Origin: Euptelea pleiosperma
Taxonomy: Eukaryota > Streptophyta > Magnoliopsida > Ranunculales > Eupteleaceae
Reading direction: 5' to 3'
Assembly: GCA_035048495.1 (NCBI GenBank)
Contig: CM068544.1
Coordinates: forward strand, 9,356,138-9,420,137
Length of the DNA stretch: 64,000 nucleotides
The position numbers and the translations under genes are program-made. Under the pieces are notes generated by a model. That model saw only the letters and a list, made by a program, of their open reading frames with translations. It was not told where the DNA came from and made no database searches. Positions 35,088 to 46,107 of this stretch are shown here, piece by piece. Each line of letters opens with the position of its first letter. The stretch's first letter is position 1.

Positions 35088-35519
35088 GGTGGTACCTCTC
35101 AAAACTGATACTGTTGGAGACAATTAAAATCAGTTTTTAGAGGTTATTATCAGTTTTGAAAGTTAACATAGGTTTTTGCAATTTCTAACTTCGACAAAAA
35201 TAACTATTAAGTAAAATAGGCATAACCTTATCCCTATTATACCTCCAAGACAAAGAGCATATGAATCTTATCCTGGGTTTAGCTTATCCAAGAGCTACTT
35301 TTCCTTGGAGCCACAAAGTAGTAAGTTTCCCTTAAATTGGATCTAATCAAGATACAAATTTCCTATGTGTTTCAAAAACTAAGGATTCCCTTTCGAACGA
35401 AACGTATGATCATCTACCACGTACCAGTATACCAGTTCTCCAAGCAATTCAATAGAAGAAAGATACAAAATTTTCCAGGTCAAGACAGCTAAGTAGAGTA
35501 CAGGACGAAAAGTAAAATG

Positions 35520-35556
35520 ATACCTTTCTCGGCCTTTTCGCTGAGACCAAGTGTAG
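35520..35556 (+). ncRNA. U2 snRNA 5'-end-like fragment
   Basis: ATACCTTTCTCGGCCTTTTC followed by GCTGAGACCAAGTGTAG matches the first 37 nt of plant U2 snRNA at 34 positions by eye. The branch-site recognition segment (GTAGTA in U2) is broken right after GTGTAG, and the rest of U2 is missing. There is no upstream USE/TATA pair at snRNA spacing. It is a fragment, not a gene. Confidence 0.5.
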
Positions 35557-36088
35557 AAAACAAAGTACAGTGGTACCTCTCCAAACCAAAATTGTTAGAG
35601 AAGCCAATCAGTTTAGTCATAACCTCCAAAATTGTCCATTTGCAAAATTAACCCAGGCATCAAGGTGTGCTCATCCGCGTCATCCCTCCAAGGCAAACAA
35701 CATATAACTCTTATCCTCGATTTAGTCTATCCAGGAGACTTATCCCTGGAGCTAAATACTTGTCCATCGTCGAAAATTCCCCTTGGAACCGATACCTAAG
35801 CTTTTCTTTTCTTTTCTTTCTCCTTTCTCATGATCAACTATGGACTTTGAGAGGTTATGGGAACGATTATGGTGGGCAAGATTTTTATCACTTTGGATAG
35901 TATATTTTGTTTTGACAGGATCGATTTTCAAAGGAATTACTGCAAGAATATTCTACATATCAGATGCCTACCATCTCAACAAATTCGAGTATTTCCACAA
36001 AAGGGGTTTCTGGGTTCTCTTTTCTTACCCTAAATTTAGAAACCATTAGAATAAAATTCATAAATTTCAGAAGAGGAAGCGAAGATAC

Positions 36089-36568
36089 CTTCAAAAGATC
36101 TGAAAAAGACCCTTGACAGGAAATCCCATTATCCCGGCAAGAATGGACGGTCTGGAACTGATCAACATCAAGCTTCTTGTTGATCCACCCAACCTGAAAG
36201 TAGATGGAATCGGAAGGCGGCAAATCAACCCTGATCTCATCAACATCAAGCCAGATTAGGAATCGCTGCACCTCAATTCCCTTGAGGCTTGTGATCGAAC
36301 CGTACTTGAGGATACCGGAGATTTTACGATCGTAGTAGACCAAGTAGTCGAATTTAACGTAGCAGGGCTTATCCAATTCGACGACGAACTTGCCATCGTC
36401 GCTGAGAGAGTAGCTTTTCACCGAGTCGGGTAAGAGTCCACTCGGGAGTCCGAACTCGGGGAGGATTTCGTAGACTGTGGGACCATCAGTCGAGACTGAA
36501 GTCGAAGAAGAGATTGCGAAGAACAAAGAGAAGATAAACAAACCCAGAAACTTAGAACAAGGAAGCAT
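36089..36568 (-). CDS. DUF538 family secreted protein (exon 1; partial)
   Basis: The start chosen is the Met at 36568 (MLPCSKFLGLFIFSLFFAIS), which begins a clean signal peptide. An upstream in-frame Met at 36610 would add 14 residues. The DUF538 domain follows: VYEILPEFGLPSGLLPDSVK, SYSLSDDGKFVVELDKPC, LVYYDRKISGILKYG and FQVGWINKKLDVDQFQTV, then HSCRDNG and SFSDLLK. A GT donor after TTTTGAAG at 36089 closes a 480-bp exon of exactly 160 codons. The open frame past it to 35960 is intron. The final exon was not found. It is a paralog of the gene at 23 kb and shares its domain, strand and donor position. Confidence 0.82.
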
Positions 36569-36870
36569 TGTGGTCTGGATGAGTTTTGGAGAAGAAACTG
36601 AAGATTTCAAAGAAGTCAGACAGCGAGCAAGCGAAGCGAGAGAGAGACTGATTTGAGGTTTTATTGAGGGTTTTGGAAATCATGGGAGGGGGGTTGCTTT
36701 TGGACTTTTGAGTTTGGTGGACTTTGAATTTGAAGTGATGGGTTTGATTAAATGGGCCCACCTGTTTATTTTTTATGGGCCCTACTTGTCCATTATTCAT
36801 TAATGCCTTTCTTATCTGGTCCCAAAAAAGAAAAAAAATCTATGATACATACTTCTGTATCAAAAATTTT

Positions 36871-37203
36871 ATGCAGAAGTCCTCAAATTGCCAGGTAGTA
36901 CACTCTTTTGCCCTCACTAGCCCCCTGAATGTTTGGCCCACACCCACACACCAAAAATCAGTGTGATTGGTGATTTCTAGCCATTGGATTTGAGCACCTT
37001 TTCATCATCTGCTTGGAACCAACACATAGGCTTGTTCATGGAACCCGTGATGAAAAAGTGCTCAAGTCCTATGGCTAAAAATTACCAATCACGCTGATTT
37101 TTGGTGTGTAGGTCCACGAAGGTGTGGAAGGTGTGGACAAATATTCAAGGGGTCAGTGGGCCCGAGAGAGTGTACTACGTGGCAAATTGAGGGACTTCTG
37201 CAT
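36871..37203. mobile_element. M1-type foldback element
   Basis: Left ATGCAGAAGTCCTCAAATTG and right read inward ATGCAGAAGTCCCTCAATTT, then the GTAGTACACTCT arm. The inner arms carry GTGATTGGTGATTTCTAGCC and TTTTGGTGTGTAGGTCCAC. No clean target duplication. It lies about 300 bp upstream of the DUF538 start. Confidence 0.75.
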
Positions 37204-37904
37204 AACAAAAATATAAGCCCAATGGGCCAACTCTTGAATGTATGAATAGCCCAAGACTGATGACCATTCTGATGATCCCAAGTTTTCCAGTCTAAGATGA
37301 TTAGCCGATGCAAAATAGAATTGCTGATCAGATGGTGATGAGCAATCTAAAAGGTGGGGCACAGAAAAAAAAAAACTGCTAAATCAATGGGTCAGTGGGC
37401 TTCTTGCAAATCTAGATGTTGGGCTCCACCTACACCACCTCTATGAATCAGTAAATTGGTGGGCCATATTTGGTCTTGACGTCAGGCCCAACAACGTCTA
37501 TGAAGTCAATTTCTTTTAAACAGGTTTCGCAATTAATGTATAGGAACGAGCATTAATTTTAATGTTTTGAAGGCCTTTATTGCCATAAAGTCGTCAAAGT
37601 TGGTGAGGCGGATACTTTTTTCCTTCTTGGATTATAGTTAGGTTAGGTATGGAAAATAAACTAGGTGTTGTTTGGTTGCAACTATAAGTTTGTTCAGATA
37701 TATTAGTGCACAATATAAAGTATTTGTTGTTTGGCTAGCTGGTGTATTGAGTAAACATCCTCTTCCATAGGACGGCTTTTTGTCTCGACATTGAAGCATT
37801 GGAGCAAATAATGGAAAATCATGGTTTACAGCTATGGTGCGGGGGTAAAAGTCTCCGAGGAGAAATTTTTGCTCCTAGCTTTTTCAGGTGCAGCGTCCGG
37901 GCGC

Positions 37905-38600
37905 ACCCAAAAAATGCCACGTGAAACATGCTTAGAGACGAATGATCGTATGGATGTTTGGCCTATCCCTAAGTGGACTGACAGCCAAAAATCAGCCTGA
38001 TTGATGGTTTCTAACCATTGAATTTAGTCTTTCCATGGGTTGATTGGCACCCATGGGATTTGAGCATTATTTTGGGATACTCAGATCTAACAGCTAGAAA
38101 TCACTAATCATGCTGATTTTTGGTCAGCAGGTCAACATAGGTATGGGCCAAACATCCATACGGTCATTGGTCTCTAATAGTGTTCCACGTAGTCAAGAGC
38201 AAAAAAATTCTCGTAAAAGAGGAGGTACCATGCTTCCATGTTTGCGGTCTTTGAACCAAGTCCATCTTTCGCACGGACGGATACCCATATGAGCCACGTG
38301 GCACATTCTTAGAGACCACTGATCATTCGGATGCTTGGCCCATTTCTAGTTGGACTTATAGAGCAAAATAAGTCTGATTGGTAATTTATAATGGTTGGAT
38401 TTGAGTGGCCCAAATAATGCTCGAATCCAATGCTTCAAAATCAATCCATTAAAAATACTATATAATTCAACGGTTAGAAATCACAAATCAGGGTGGTTTC
38501 GGGTCTGTAGGTCCACCGAGGTATGGGCCTAACATCCATACAGTCATTGGTCTATAATAATATGCCATGTGGCTCATATTGACATCTGTCCACGAGCAAA
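37905..38600. repeat. Two adjacent M1 foldback copies
   Basis: Copy one is about 37905-38190 (GCCACGTGAAACATGCTTAG to GTTCCACGTAGTC). Copy two is about 38275-38600 (GAGCCACGTGGCACATTCTT to ATGCCATGTGGCTCATATTG). Both have inverted TATGGATGTTTGGCC / GGGCC.AACATCCATAC blocks. Confidence 0.65.
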
Positions 38601-38972
38601 TGTCGGTGGGCAAAAATGGTTCATTATTGGTCTCTAATAATGGGCCAAACGTCAGTGCTCAAAGATGTCTCTGAGCAAAAATGGACTCTTTTGAACCTGT
38701 CCTATATGAGGGTGCATGTATTCCTTTTGAGAAACCACGGCAAGCCTCCAACTTATATTGATTAGTTAATTCCCTGGTGGATGATTGGGTATGGAGGTTC
38801 TTTAGAGGAAAGGCCAAGGATCGAGTCCAATAGGGTCCTTAATTACTATGTGTAGGTTGTGAAAATTTAAAATTTCAGTATTTTATATAAATATTCCAAA
38901 AAATCGGACTAAAACAGATGATTCAACCACAGATAGTAATTACCACAAAAATTCGAGTATAATTTAAATTTA

Positions 38973-39413
38973 GTGGGTGTTTGGATCACCGTTTTAAGAC
39001 TTGGAAAAGTCTTTTTTTTTTTTTTTTCACAAAAAAAACTTTTTCCAAAATAATAGATTGTTTGGATGACCATTTTTTAAAAAGTATTTATTCCATAAAA
39101 ATATATATTTTTTAAGCCAAAAAGTCTTTATAAAAAAAAATAGCTGAAAGCTGTTTTTCAAGCGAAAAAAGACTTTTTAAAATTTTGCTACCTTAATGAA
39201 CATAATTAACCAAGAAACATTTTTTGGTAGAAGTCCGCCTCCAAAAAAAATAGATATTATAGTGGTGGGGCCAACTAAGAGAAGAAAAGGCATTTTGCAT
39301 TAATGACGGTCCAAACAATCTTTTCAAGAGAAACACAGTTTCAAAAATATATTTTCAGAAAAGTCATTTTTTTAAAATAAATATTTTTTGAAAAATGGCA
39401 ATCCAAACACCCC
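38973..39413. mobile_element. Tourist (PIF/Harbinger-like) MITE
   Basis: Left GTGGGTGTTTGGATCACCG and right read inward GGGGTGTTTGGATTGCC, with TTA on both sides (38970-38972 and 39414-39416), the usual Harbinger target. It is 441 bp, AT-rich, with T/A homopolymers and no coding capacity. Confidence 0.72.
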
Positions 39414-39489
39414 TTATAACCTAAAAATAAATGGCCAAATATAGGGAAAACACCAAAAAGTCTTATATTCTCGCTAGTTCAGGTTTACT

Positions 39490-39687
39490 TTAAAAATCCG
39501 GGACATGAAATTTGGCATGCATACGTACAATATCATCTAAAGGTATTGTGGGTGTCTCATTTGCTAGCCATCGATTATGAAGTTTGATAACCATACTTTG
39601 AGGATCTTGTAAACAAAGTACATGATGATCCTCCCAAATCCCTTGAAACCAATCCCACCCTCCATTTGAGAGCCCAAACACCGACAC
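39490..39687 (-). other. Unassigned 65-codon open frame
   Basis: MSVFGLSNGGWDWFQGIWED, then VLCLQDPQSMVIKLHNRW and IVRMHAKFHVPDF. The composition is protein-like rather than low complexity, but I recognise no domain. It could be a fragment of a transposon or host exon. No partner exons were seen. Confidence 0.2.
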
Positions 39688-39700
39688 TCACCATTAAAAC

Positions 39701-39840
39701 TTATTACCTTGGATTTGGTGGAGAAATTCATTGGAGGGTTTGAAACTCATTACCTTGGCTTTGGTGGAGAAAATCATTGGAGGGTTTGAAACTTATTACC
39801 TTGGATTTGGTGGAGAAATTCATTGGAGGGTTTGAAACTT
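39701..39840. repeat. 46-bp tandem repeat (3 units)
   Basis: Units of ATTACCTTGGATTTGGTGG type start at 39703, 39749 and 39795, an exact 46-bp period. The overlapping minus frames at 39728-40061 are translations of this repeat. Confidence 0.85.
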
Positions 39841-40230
39841 GTATGCAATGATATCTTCCTTGCAACTTGTTTTTGGTGGAGATATAAAGTCCGTTCTTCA
39901 TGAAGACGGGTTTTGGTTGACGAAGTGACATAGGGAGTTTCGATTCTCAACAGTCGAGACAGATAAGTGGGTTCCAGTGGACGAAGTGAGGAAGGGGATT
40001 TCAGTGGATGAAAGGGTTTCAGAAGTGAGGATGAGGGTTTTGTGAGACTTTCATGGAACAAGGGGTAGAATGAGTTTTAATTTGGTGGACGAAGGGACGA
40101 AGAAGGGGATTAGTTTTGATTCTCCACGACGAGGAAGTTTTTTTTTTTTGGGTGCAAAAAATAGATGTGTGTGTACTTACCAATTTGGTATTTTGGGTGG
40201 GTGCACATAAGATCTCTGTGAAAATACAAA

Positions 40231-40631
40231 AAGGGTCGGGTTCCATTAACAGATCTAAAATGACAGGTATCTGTACAGGGACACAATATAAGCCACATGG
40301 CACACTCTTATAAGACTCTGACCGTATGGATGTTTGTCCTATCCCATGGTGGACCTACAAACTAAAATCAGCCTGATTAGTGATTTATAGACTTTGGATT
40401 GGACTTAGTTTCATGGGCTGATCTCAACTATAGGAATTTGAGCAGTATTTGAGGTACACAGATCCAACACTTATAAATCACTAATCAGGCTGATTTTTGG
40501 TTTGTAGCTCTACCATGGGATAGGACAAACATCCATACGGTCAGAGTCCTGTAAGAGTGTGCCATGTGGCTTATATTGTGTCCCTGTACAGATACCTGTC
40601 ATTTTAGATCTATCAACGGAGCCCGACCCTT
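40231..40631. mobile_element. M1 foldback element with GGGTCGGG ends
   Basis: Left AAGGGTCGGGTTCCATTAAC and right read inward AAGGGTCGGGCTCCGTTGAT, then AGATCTAAAATGACAGGTAT in both arms. Inside are GTGTCCCTGTACAG and the M1 core. It is 401 bp with no obvious target duplication. A sister copy with the same ends lies at 56965-58175. Confidence 0.78.
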
Positions 40632-40659
40632 GGGTAACAATATTGCTATAAACAAAGAG

Positions 40660-41215
40660 TTCGTTTGTGAGTACCCCAAATAATGCTCAAAATTCGGTTA
40701 AATATAAACCATGAAAAGACTCTAATCCAATGGATAGAAATCACTACTCATGCAGATTTTTGGTCTGTAAATCCATTTAAGGTTGGGTTAAACATCTATG
40801 CGTTAGAGATCTATAAGAGTGTGTTGCGTGTCTCATAATGTGGTCCATATCAACATAATACATATTAGTTTGGTGTATTAGTTAATTAATTTCATCTCTA
40901 CCTAAAGTTAATTAAATGCCTCTTGATAAATATTTAATTACATTTCATGCTATCATTCTTATTTTCAATACAACACATTTATGACCACTTAATTACTAAT
41001 GTCATTCTAAAATTCAGCATGATTAGTGATTTTAAACCTTTGGATCTTTGTATCCAAAATAATGCTCAAAGTCTAGGGTTAAAAATCAACTCGTGAAAAT
41101 GACTCCAATATATCTAATGCATAGAAATTAGTAATCAAACTGATTTTTCGCACGCATGTCCACCTAGGGATGGGCCAAACATCCATACGGTTAGTGGTCT
41201 TTAATAGTATGCAAC
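40660..41215. repeat. M1 fragments
   Basis: 40660-40855 is one arm (AATAATGCTCAAAATTCGG to GTCTCATAATGTGG). 41010-41215 is a nearly complete inner part (GATTAGTGATTTTAAACC to AACATCCATACGG). Sequence between them is AT-rich and unassigned. Confidence 0.55.
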
Positions 41216-41239
41216 TTCTTCCAAAAACACCCTTACAAT

Positions 41240-41687
41240 CAGTGGCGGAGCCAGGATTCTATTCCAGGGGGGACAAGGCAGTAAGCGAGTATCAAAGTAG
41301 GGTAGATGGGCCCATTGACCGCATGGATATACCCATCATTTGGTAGATATTCATACTAAAAATCTGCTTGTTTGATGCTTTCTAGCCGTTGGATTTAGTT
41401 CCCCAATTTTTTTGAATCCAACAGCTAGAGTCAAGCCTTAAAAAGCACTAAAATCTAATGGCTAGAGATTGGCTATCAAGCTGATTTTGGTGTGAAAATC
41501 TACCAAGGGGTAGGCTAAAACATCCATGCGATCAGTGGGCAAGAGAGCAGCAATGAGATTGAGGGGGGCAACATGGTGCATCTCTACCTTGTTGCAGCAT
41601 TTTTCCTCCTGAAATTTTTTTTTGTTGTCAATTTTAAAGTTGAGGGGGGGCAACTGCCCCCTCTCGCCCCCCCTGGCTCCGCCACTG
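41240..41687. mobile_element. hAT MITE, CAGTGGCGGAGCCAGG ends
   Basis: Perfect ends CAGTGGCGGAGCCAGG on both sides and a perfect 8-bp target duplication CTTACAAT (41232-41239 and 41688-41695) define a 448-bp hAT element. Its interior, about 41310-41560, is an M1 core (CATGGATATACCCATCATTT to AACATCCATGCGATC). The minus frame 41462-41698 is not a gene. Confidence 0.88.
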
Positions 41688-41689
41688 CT

Positions 41690-42117
41690 TACAATCACTC
41701 ACGTGCAATGTCGTGTTGTCTCCTAGTTTCAAATAATAAGCATTAAAATATTGTTATGGTTGTAACTCTAAACGGGGCTTTTAACTTTGGCCGGTGAGTA
41801 CACCAACACCAATGGGGAAAAATTCGTTGGGCCCCAGAGGAATGTTAAGTCCCCTTCCCAAAATGTCTGACAAGTACTGTTAACCACTAAGCAAGGGCTT
41901 AACATGGGTTGAGTTAATGGATTGGGGTATGTGTCAAACATTTTGGGTGAGGAGACTTCAAAGTCCCTCGGGCTAGTGAATCTTCACCAACACCAACACA
42001 CACAATGGTCTTCATGAAGTGGTGAAATTTCATATTGCTTGGCTGTAAGTCCTTAGTATTATGTATGTGGAACAACTAGCAGGCCACCATCCAATTGATA
42101 AAATATTTGTTGTCCCC
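41690..42117. repeat. Decayed short inverted repeats
   Basis: 41820-42000 has facing GAATGTTAAGTCCCC and GGGTGAGGAGACTTC blocks around CAAGGGCTTAACATGGG; it looks like a small MITE. No gene. Confidence 0.4.
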
Positions 42118-42315
42118 TAAGTACTTCAAATTTGAAGTCTCCCCCTTCCAAAAATGCCACTTGGAACATTTTTAGGGCCCAATGACCTTATGGATGTTTG
42201 CTAAACCTGTTGGTGGATCTACGTGCCAAACATCAGTTTGATCGATGATTTCTAACAGTTATATTTTAGTATCCAAAACAAATGCTCAAATGCAATGGCC
42301 AAAGAATTTAATATT

Positions 42316-44103
42316 GGAAAATTTTGTACTACCCCCTGTGAAATTGGCGATATTTGCATTACCTCCCAGTAGTTTCAGTTTGTTGCGTCTCCGCCTTTGA
42401 TGTAGCTTTTTTTCGTTGACCATAAACGAGCTGTCTAACTTTTGATTTCTTAACCAAAATGTCATTACCTTTTATAAATTACGAAAATACCAAATGTCTT
42501 TTCTTTCTACAGCAGTGACTTGTTATTAATCTGCCTTATTTTCATTACTTTTTCTTAACCAACAAAAGTCTGCCATGTGGCACTCCATTTTTTTATTATT
42601 TTTGCGCGCCTTTCATAAATTAGGATGCCAACCAAAGTCTGCCATGTGGGTTAATTTTCTACTGTGGGATTCGTAGATTATTTTGGGTACTAAAATCCAA
42701 TGTCTAGAAATCCTCAATCAAGCTGATTTTTGGTATATATGTTTATTTATGTATGAGCTAAACATCCATATGGTCATTCGTCTCTAAGAGTATGCCATGT
42801 GACATTACACAAAAAATAAGTTTGATTAGTGATTATAATGCGTTGGATTGGACTCATTTCCATGGTTTGATTTTTAATCGTGGAATTTCAGGACAATGAT
42901 CTAAAGATTTGAAATCACTAATAAAGATTGATTTTGGTACTTCAGTCCAAATATCTAAAGGTTTGAAACACTAATAGGCTGATTAGAATTGAAATCACTA
43001 ATAGGCTGATTTTAGTACATCGGTCTAAAGATCTAAAGGTCACTAATAGGCTGATTTTGGTATGTCCGTCCAAAGATCTAAAGGTTTTGAAACCATCTGT
43101 GTATGTACCTCAAATAATGCTCGAATCCAACAGTTATGAATCAACCTGTGAAAATGACTCCAATCCAACGTTTAAAAAATCACTAATCAAATTTATTTTT
43201 GTTGTTCAGCTACATTTAAAAAGCCATGTGGCATACTCTTAAAGATCAATGGCCATCTGGATGTTTGGCTCATCCCTAGGTACACATATATATCAAAATC
43301 AGCTTCATTGATGATTGTAGACATTGGATTTTAGTACCCAAAATAATCCTCGAACCCCACTATGGAAAATCAACTCATGAAATATAATAGATATCATCCA
43401 CCAATCATGTTGATTTTTTGTTTGTAGGTCCACTTGAGGATGGCCAAACATCCATAATATTTTGGGTCTTTAGGTCCACCTTAGAGCTACACACCAACAA
43501 TCGTCATGATTGATGATCTCCAGCCATCCGATCTAATGGCCCAAAGAATTTCTTAAATCAAACGGATAAAAATCTTCCAATGAGATGCTTAATCCATTGG
43601 CTATAAATTACTAATCAGATTGGTCTATAAGTCCACCTAGGATAGACTAAACATCCATACAGTCAGTATATAGTCCGTACGATTATGCCACATGTCTCAT
43701 AATGTAGTCCATCATCAATTATTCATTTTCATATTCTCCAGCGAAAAGAAAAGAAACTGCCACGTAGTAGACTTTGGTTGGTTAGGAAATCGATGGTTCT
43801 AATTTTTCCTCTAAGAAAATCTGAACCGTCATTCAAAATAGTTGTCAAATTATGTGGAAATAACGTATGTAAGTAATGAACTGACGCGTATTAATGGCGG
43901 GTCTGTACATTGGAAGGGACAATTGGTATTTTCGGAATTTATAAAAGCCAAGGCCATTTTGGTCATGAAATCAAAAGTTAGAGACAGCTCGTTTATGGTC
44001 AACGAAAAAAAGTTACAGTCAAAAGGGGAGACGCAGCAAACTGAAACTACGAGAGGTAGTGCAAATATCGCCAATTTCATAGGGGGGTAGTACAAAATTT
44101 CCC
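42316..44103. mobile_element. Mutator-like non-autonomous element
   Basis: Left GGAAAATTTTGTACTACCCC and right read inward GGGAAATTTTGTACTACCCC continue as inverted arms of roughly 200 bp or more (GAAATTGGCGATATTTGCA, TCGTTGACCATAAACGAGCT). A perfect 9-bp duplication TTTAATATT at 42307-42315 and 44104-44112 fits Mutator. The 1.8-kb interior holds several partial M1 copies (about 42640-43700). There is no transposase. The 82-codon frame 43842-44090 lies wholly in the right arm. Confidence 0.85.
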
Positions 44104-44240
44104 TTTAATATTAAAATGATCAAATCCAATGGTTAGAAATTACCAATTAAATTGATTTTTAATATGTATATCCATCAAGAGGTAGACCAAACATCCATAA
44201 AGTCAGGGGCCCTAAAGAGTGTTGCACATGGATTTTTTTA

Positions 44241-44484
44241 GGGTAGCTCTATGGGCGCCCACGTCTTTTGGTTGGGCACCCCACTTGGACCCAAATGCCC
44301 CTCCTTCAGCCGGGCACCCACCCATCCCTTCTCTCTCCTTCCTCTCTCTCTACTGTAACTCCCTCCCCCCTCTCTCTCTCTTACTCTCCCCTCCTCTCTC
44401 TCTCTTTCTACCCACACTTAAAAAAAACAAAGAAGAAGAAGAGGAAGAAGAAGAAGAGGAGGATGACGCCATTGTCGTAGGTAC

Positions 44485-44551
<67 letters not shown>

Positions 44552-44934
44552 GAGGTGGTGGTGATGGTAGAGTGGTGGTTTGGAGCACCCCCTCCCACAA
44601 AAATATTTTTTTGCCTCCACGGCTAGGAACTACCGTGGCCACCATGGCACCCACGGCCGGGAGCCCAAGTCTGAAATGTTTTTTGGATTTTATTTTGGGT
44701 GAGAGAGAGAGAGAGAGGGGGAGAGTGAGAGGGTAGAGTGAGAGAGAGAGAGAGAGGGTAGAGAGAGAGAAGGGGGGAGGGAGTTACAGTAGAGAGAGAG
44801 AGAGAGAGAGGAAGGGAGAGAAAAGGGATGGGTGGGTGCCCGGCTGAAGGAGGGGCATTTGGGTCCAAGTGGGGTGCCCAGCCGAAAGACGTGGGGTGCC
44901 CAGCATAAAGACGTGGGTGCCCGTAGAGCTACCC
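44241..44934. mobile_element. Mutator-like foldback element with CT/GA arms
   Basis: Left GGGTAGCTCTATGGGCGCCC and right read inward GGGTAGCTCTACGGGCACCC. Arms of about 100 bp include GGGCACCCCACTTGGACCC. A perfect 9-bp duplication ATTTTTTTA lies at 44232-44240 and 44935-44943. Inside the arms are a (CT)n of more than 60 bp (44488-44549) and facing (GA)n tracts (44700-44810). All open frames here are low-complexity translations. Confidence 0.82.
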
Positions 44935-45588
44935 ATTTTTTTATTTTTTGTAGGGGCGGGGGGCTTCAAACTTTGAAGTCCCTTGGGATATCAAACTCGA
45001 ACTCCCATCCAATGGTTTGCATACATGCCAGGTGAGCATTGTGCATGTGTACACTATACTGGTTAAAACAAGGTTTTTCCAGTCGTTGGACGAAAACCCT
45101 TAGATCAACAATATTTTTATCTTTCCGGTTCACTCAAATTTGCAAAATTACAGACTTTTGCTAAGTGGCACGTGTCGGATATTGTCCGCACTCAGGATTA
45201 GTTCACGAAAATCAAGAACAAATTAATCATGAGAAAATGCTGAGAATTATGGAGAGATGATGGGATTTGATTTAAAAACATGCTTTTTTTTCAGAGCAAA
45301 AGATTTCGGAAATCCAATAACATCTATGAAATAAAAATTAAGAAGCAAGCAATGAACTATAAAAAAATCAACTTTATTCAAAAAGAAATCCAAGATTACA
45401 AATTAAAATTTTAAACTAAGAAGGTAAAACAACAACTAATAAAATAAAAATAAAACTAATAAAAAAAAGGGAAAGCATTTGGATAGAGTAAGAAACCTGG
45501 TGTGATGCGATCACCAGAAGCGTCTCCAAACCATAGCAAGGGAAAAGAAGGATACAGAAGTGGATTTGGGATGAAATGGTGGCAAACC

Positions 45589-46107
45589 TCAAGTTTGTAA
45601 TGAGGATAACAGTGTCTCAAATGAACACCGTTGGAGGTAGTGGAGAGCTACTGTTCTTGAGAACCCGGATAGTAGTGATGGTGATCGGTGGTAGTAGTGA
45701 GAATGATGGTGTGTGGAGAGAGCAGCGGTGGATGAACTTGGTGCCGGTCTAGAGATGGGAGAACTTACCAGGGAAGAATGAGTAGCAGGTTCAGTGGAGG
45801 GGTAGCAACACGTTGGTGCCCCGTGTAAGAGAAAGTGGATCAGCAACAATGTTCTTGTTGGTTCAACCAGCAAGAATGATGGGATGGAGGATGCACTGGT
45901 GTGTAGGCCAGTGTTGCTGGTAGGAGATGGAGTAGCAGGTTGAGGTGATGACTGCGGCAAGGATGGGCGGAGATGAAGGTTGGAAATGTGGCAATAGAGG
46001 AAGTTGTTGAGCGGTATTGCAGCAAGGATGTGGTCCAGATCAATCAGTTCAGGGGAGTCCATGGTTGTGGAACCTGCAAGTGACAGAACCGTTAGGTGAG
46101 CCTGCAA
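45589..46107 (-). other. Pro/Ser/His-rich open frame in unit 1
   Basis: 172 codons, with STAALSTHHHSHYYHRSPSL and SFLLVEPTRTLLL. No known domain. It contains the hairpin CTTGTTGG-TTCAA-CCAGCAAG (about 45854-45874). Because it overlaps a repeated, GA-rich strand, the open frame may be a by-product of composition. Confidence 0.2.

Larger units (their letters stand above)
34870..35770. repeat. Tandem duplication of about 450 bp beside DUF538 gene
   Basis: Two diverged copies lie near 34870-35340 and 35370-35770. Shared landmarks in order are GGATTCCCTTT.GAAC, AGTTCTCC.AGCAA, ATGATACCTTTC, GGTACCTCTC, CTTATCCT.G.TTTAG and a TATCCA.GAG block. Each copy carries a U2 snRNA-like 5' end. The pair lies just downstream of exon 1 of the minus-strand DUF538 gene, in its intron or 3' flank. 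Confidence 0.65.
42118..44985. mobile_element. M1 element split by two Mutator-like insertions
   Basis: The left arm begins ACTTCAAATTTGAAGTCTCC near 42121. The right end, GGCTTCAAACTTTGAAGTCC, lies near 44962-44981. Between the inserts the M1 arm continues as CAATGGTTAGAAATTACC to CAAACATCCATAAAG (44123-44205). One insert (42316-44103) cut the element near its centre; the other (44241-44934) cut its right arm. Confidence 0.7.

Noticed and set aside
35520..35556. Functional U2 snRNA gene
   Set aside because: Only the first 37 nt are present, with no Sm site, 3' stems or plant snRNA promoter at the expected spacing.
35960..36088. C-terminal extension of the second DUF538 frame (to a stop at 35960)
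   Set aside because: A clear GT donor follows the domain at 36089, and the added residues do not look like DUF538 sequence. It is treated as intron.
43842..44090. 82-codon plus frame and its 81-codon minus counterpart
   Set aside because: Both lie entirely in the inverted arm of the Mutator-like element and are open on both strands.
44219..44868. Several frames of 70-135 codons rich in Ser-Leu or Arg-Glu
   Set aside because: They are translations of (CT)n/(GA)n tracts in the arms of a foldback element.
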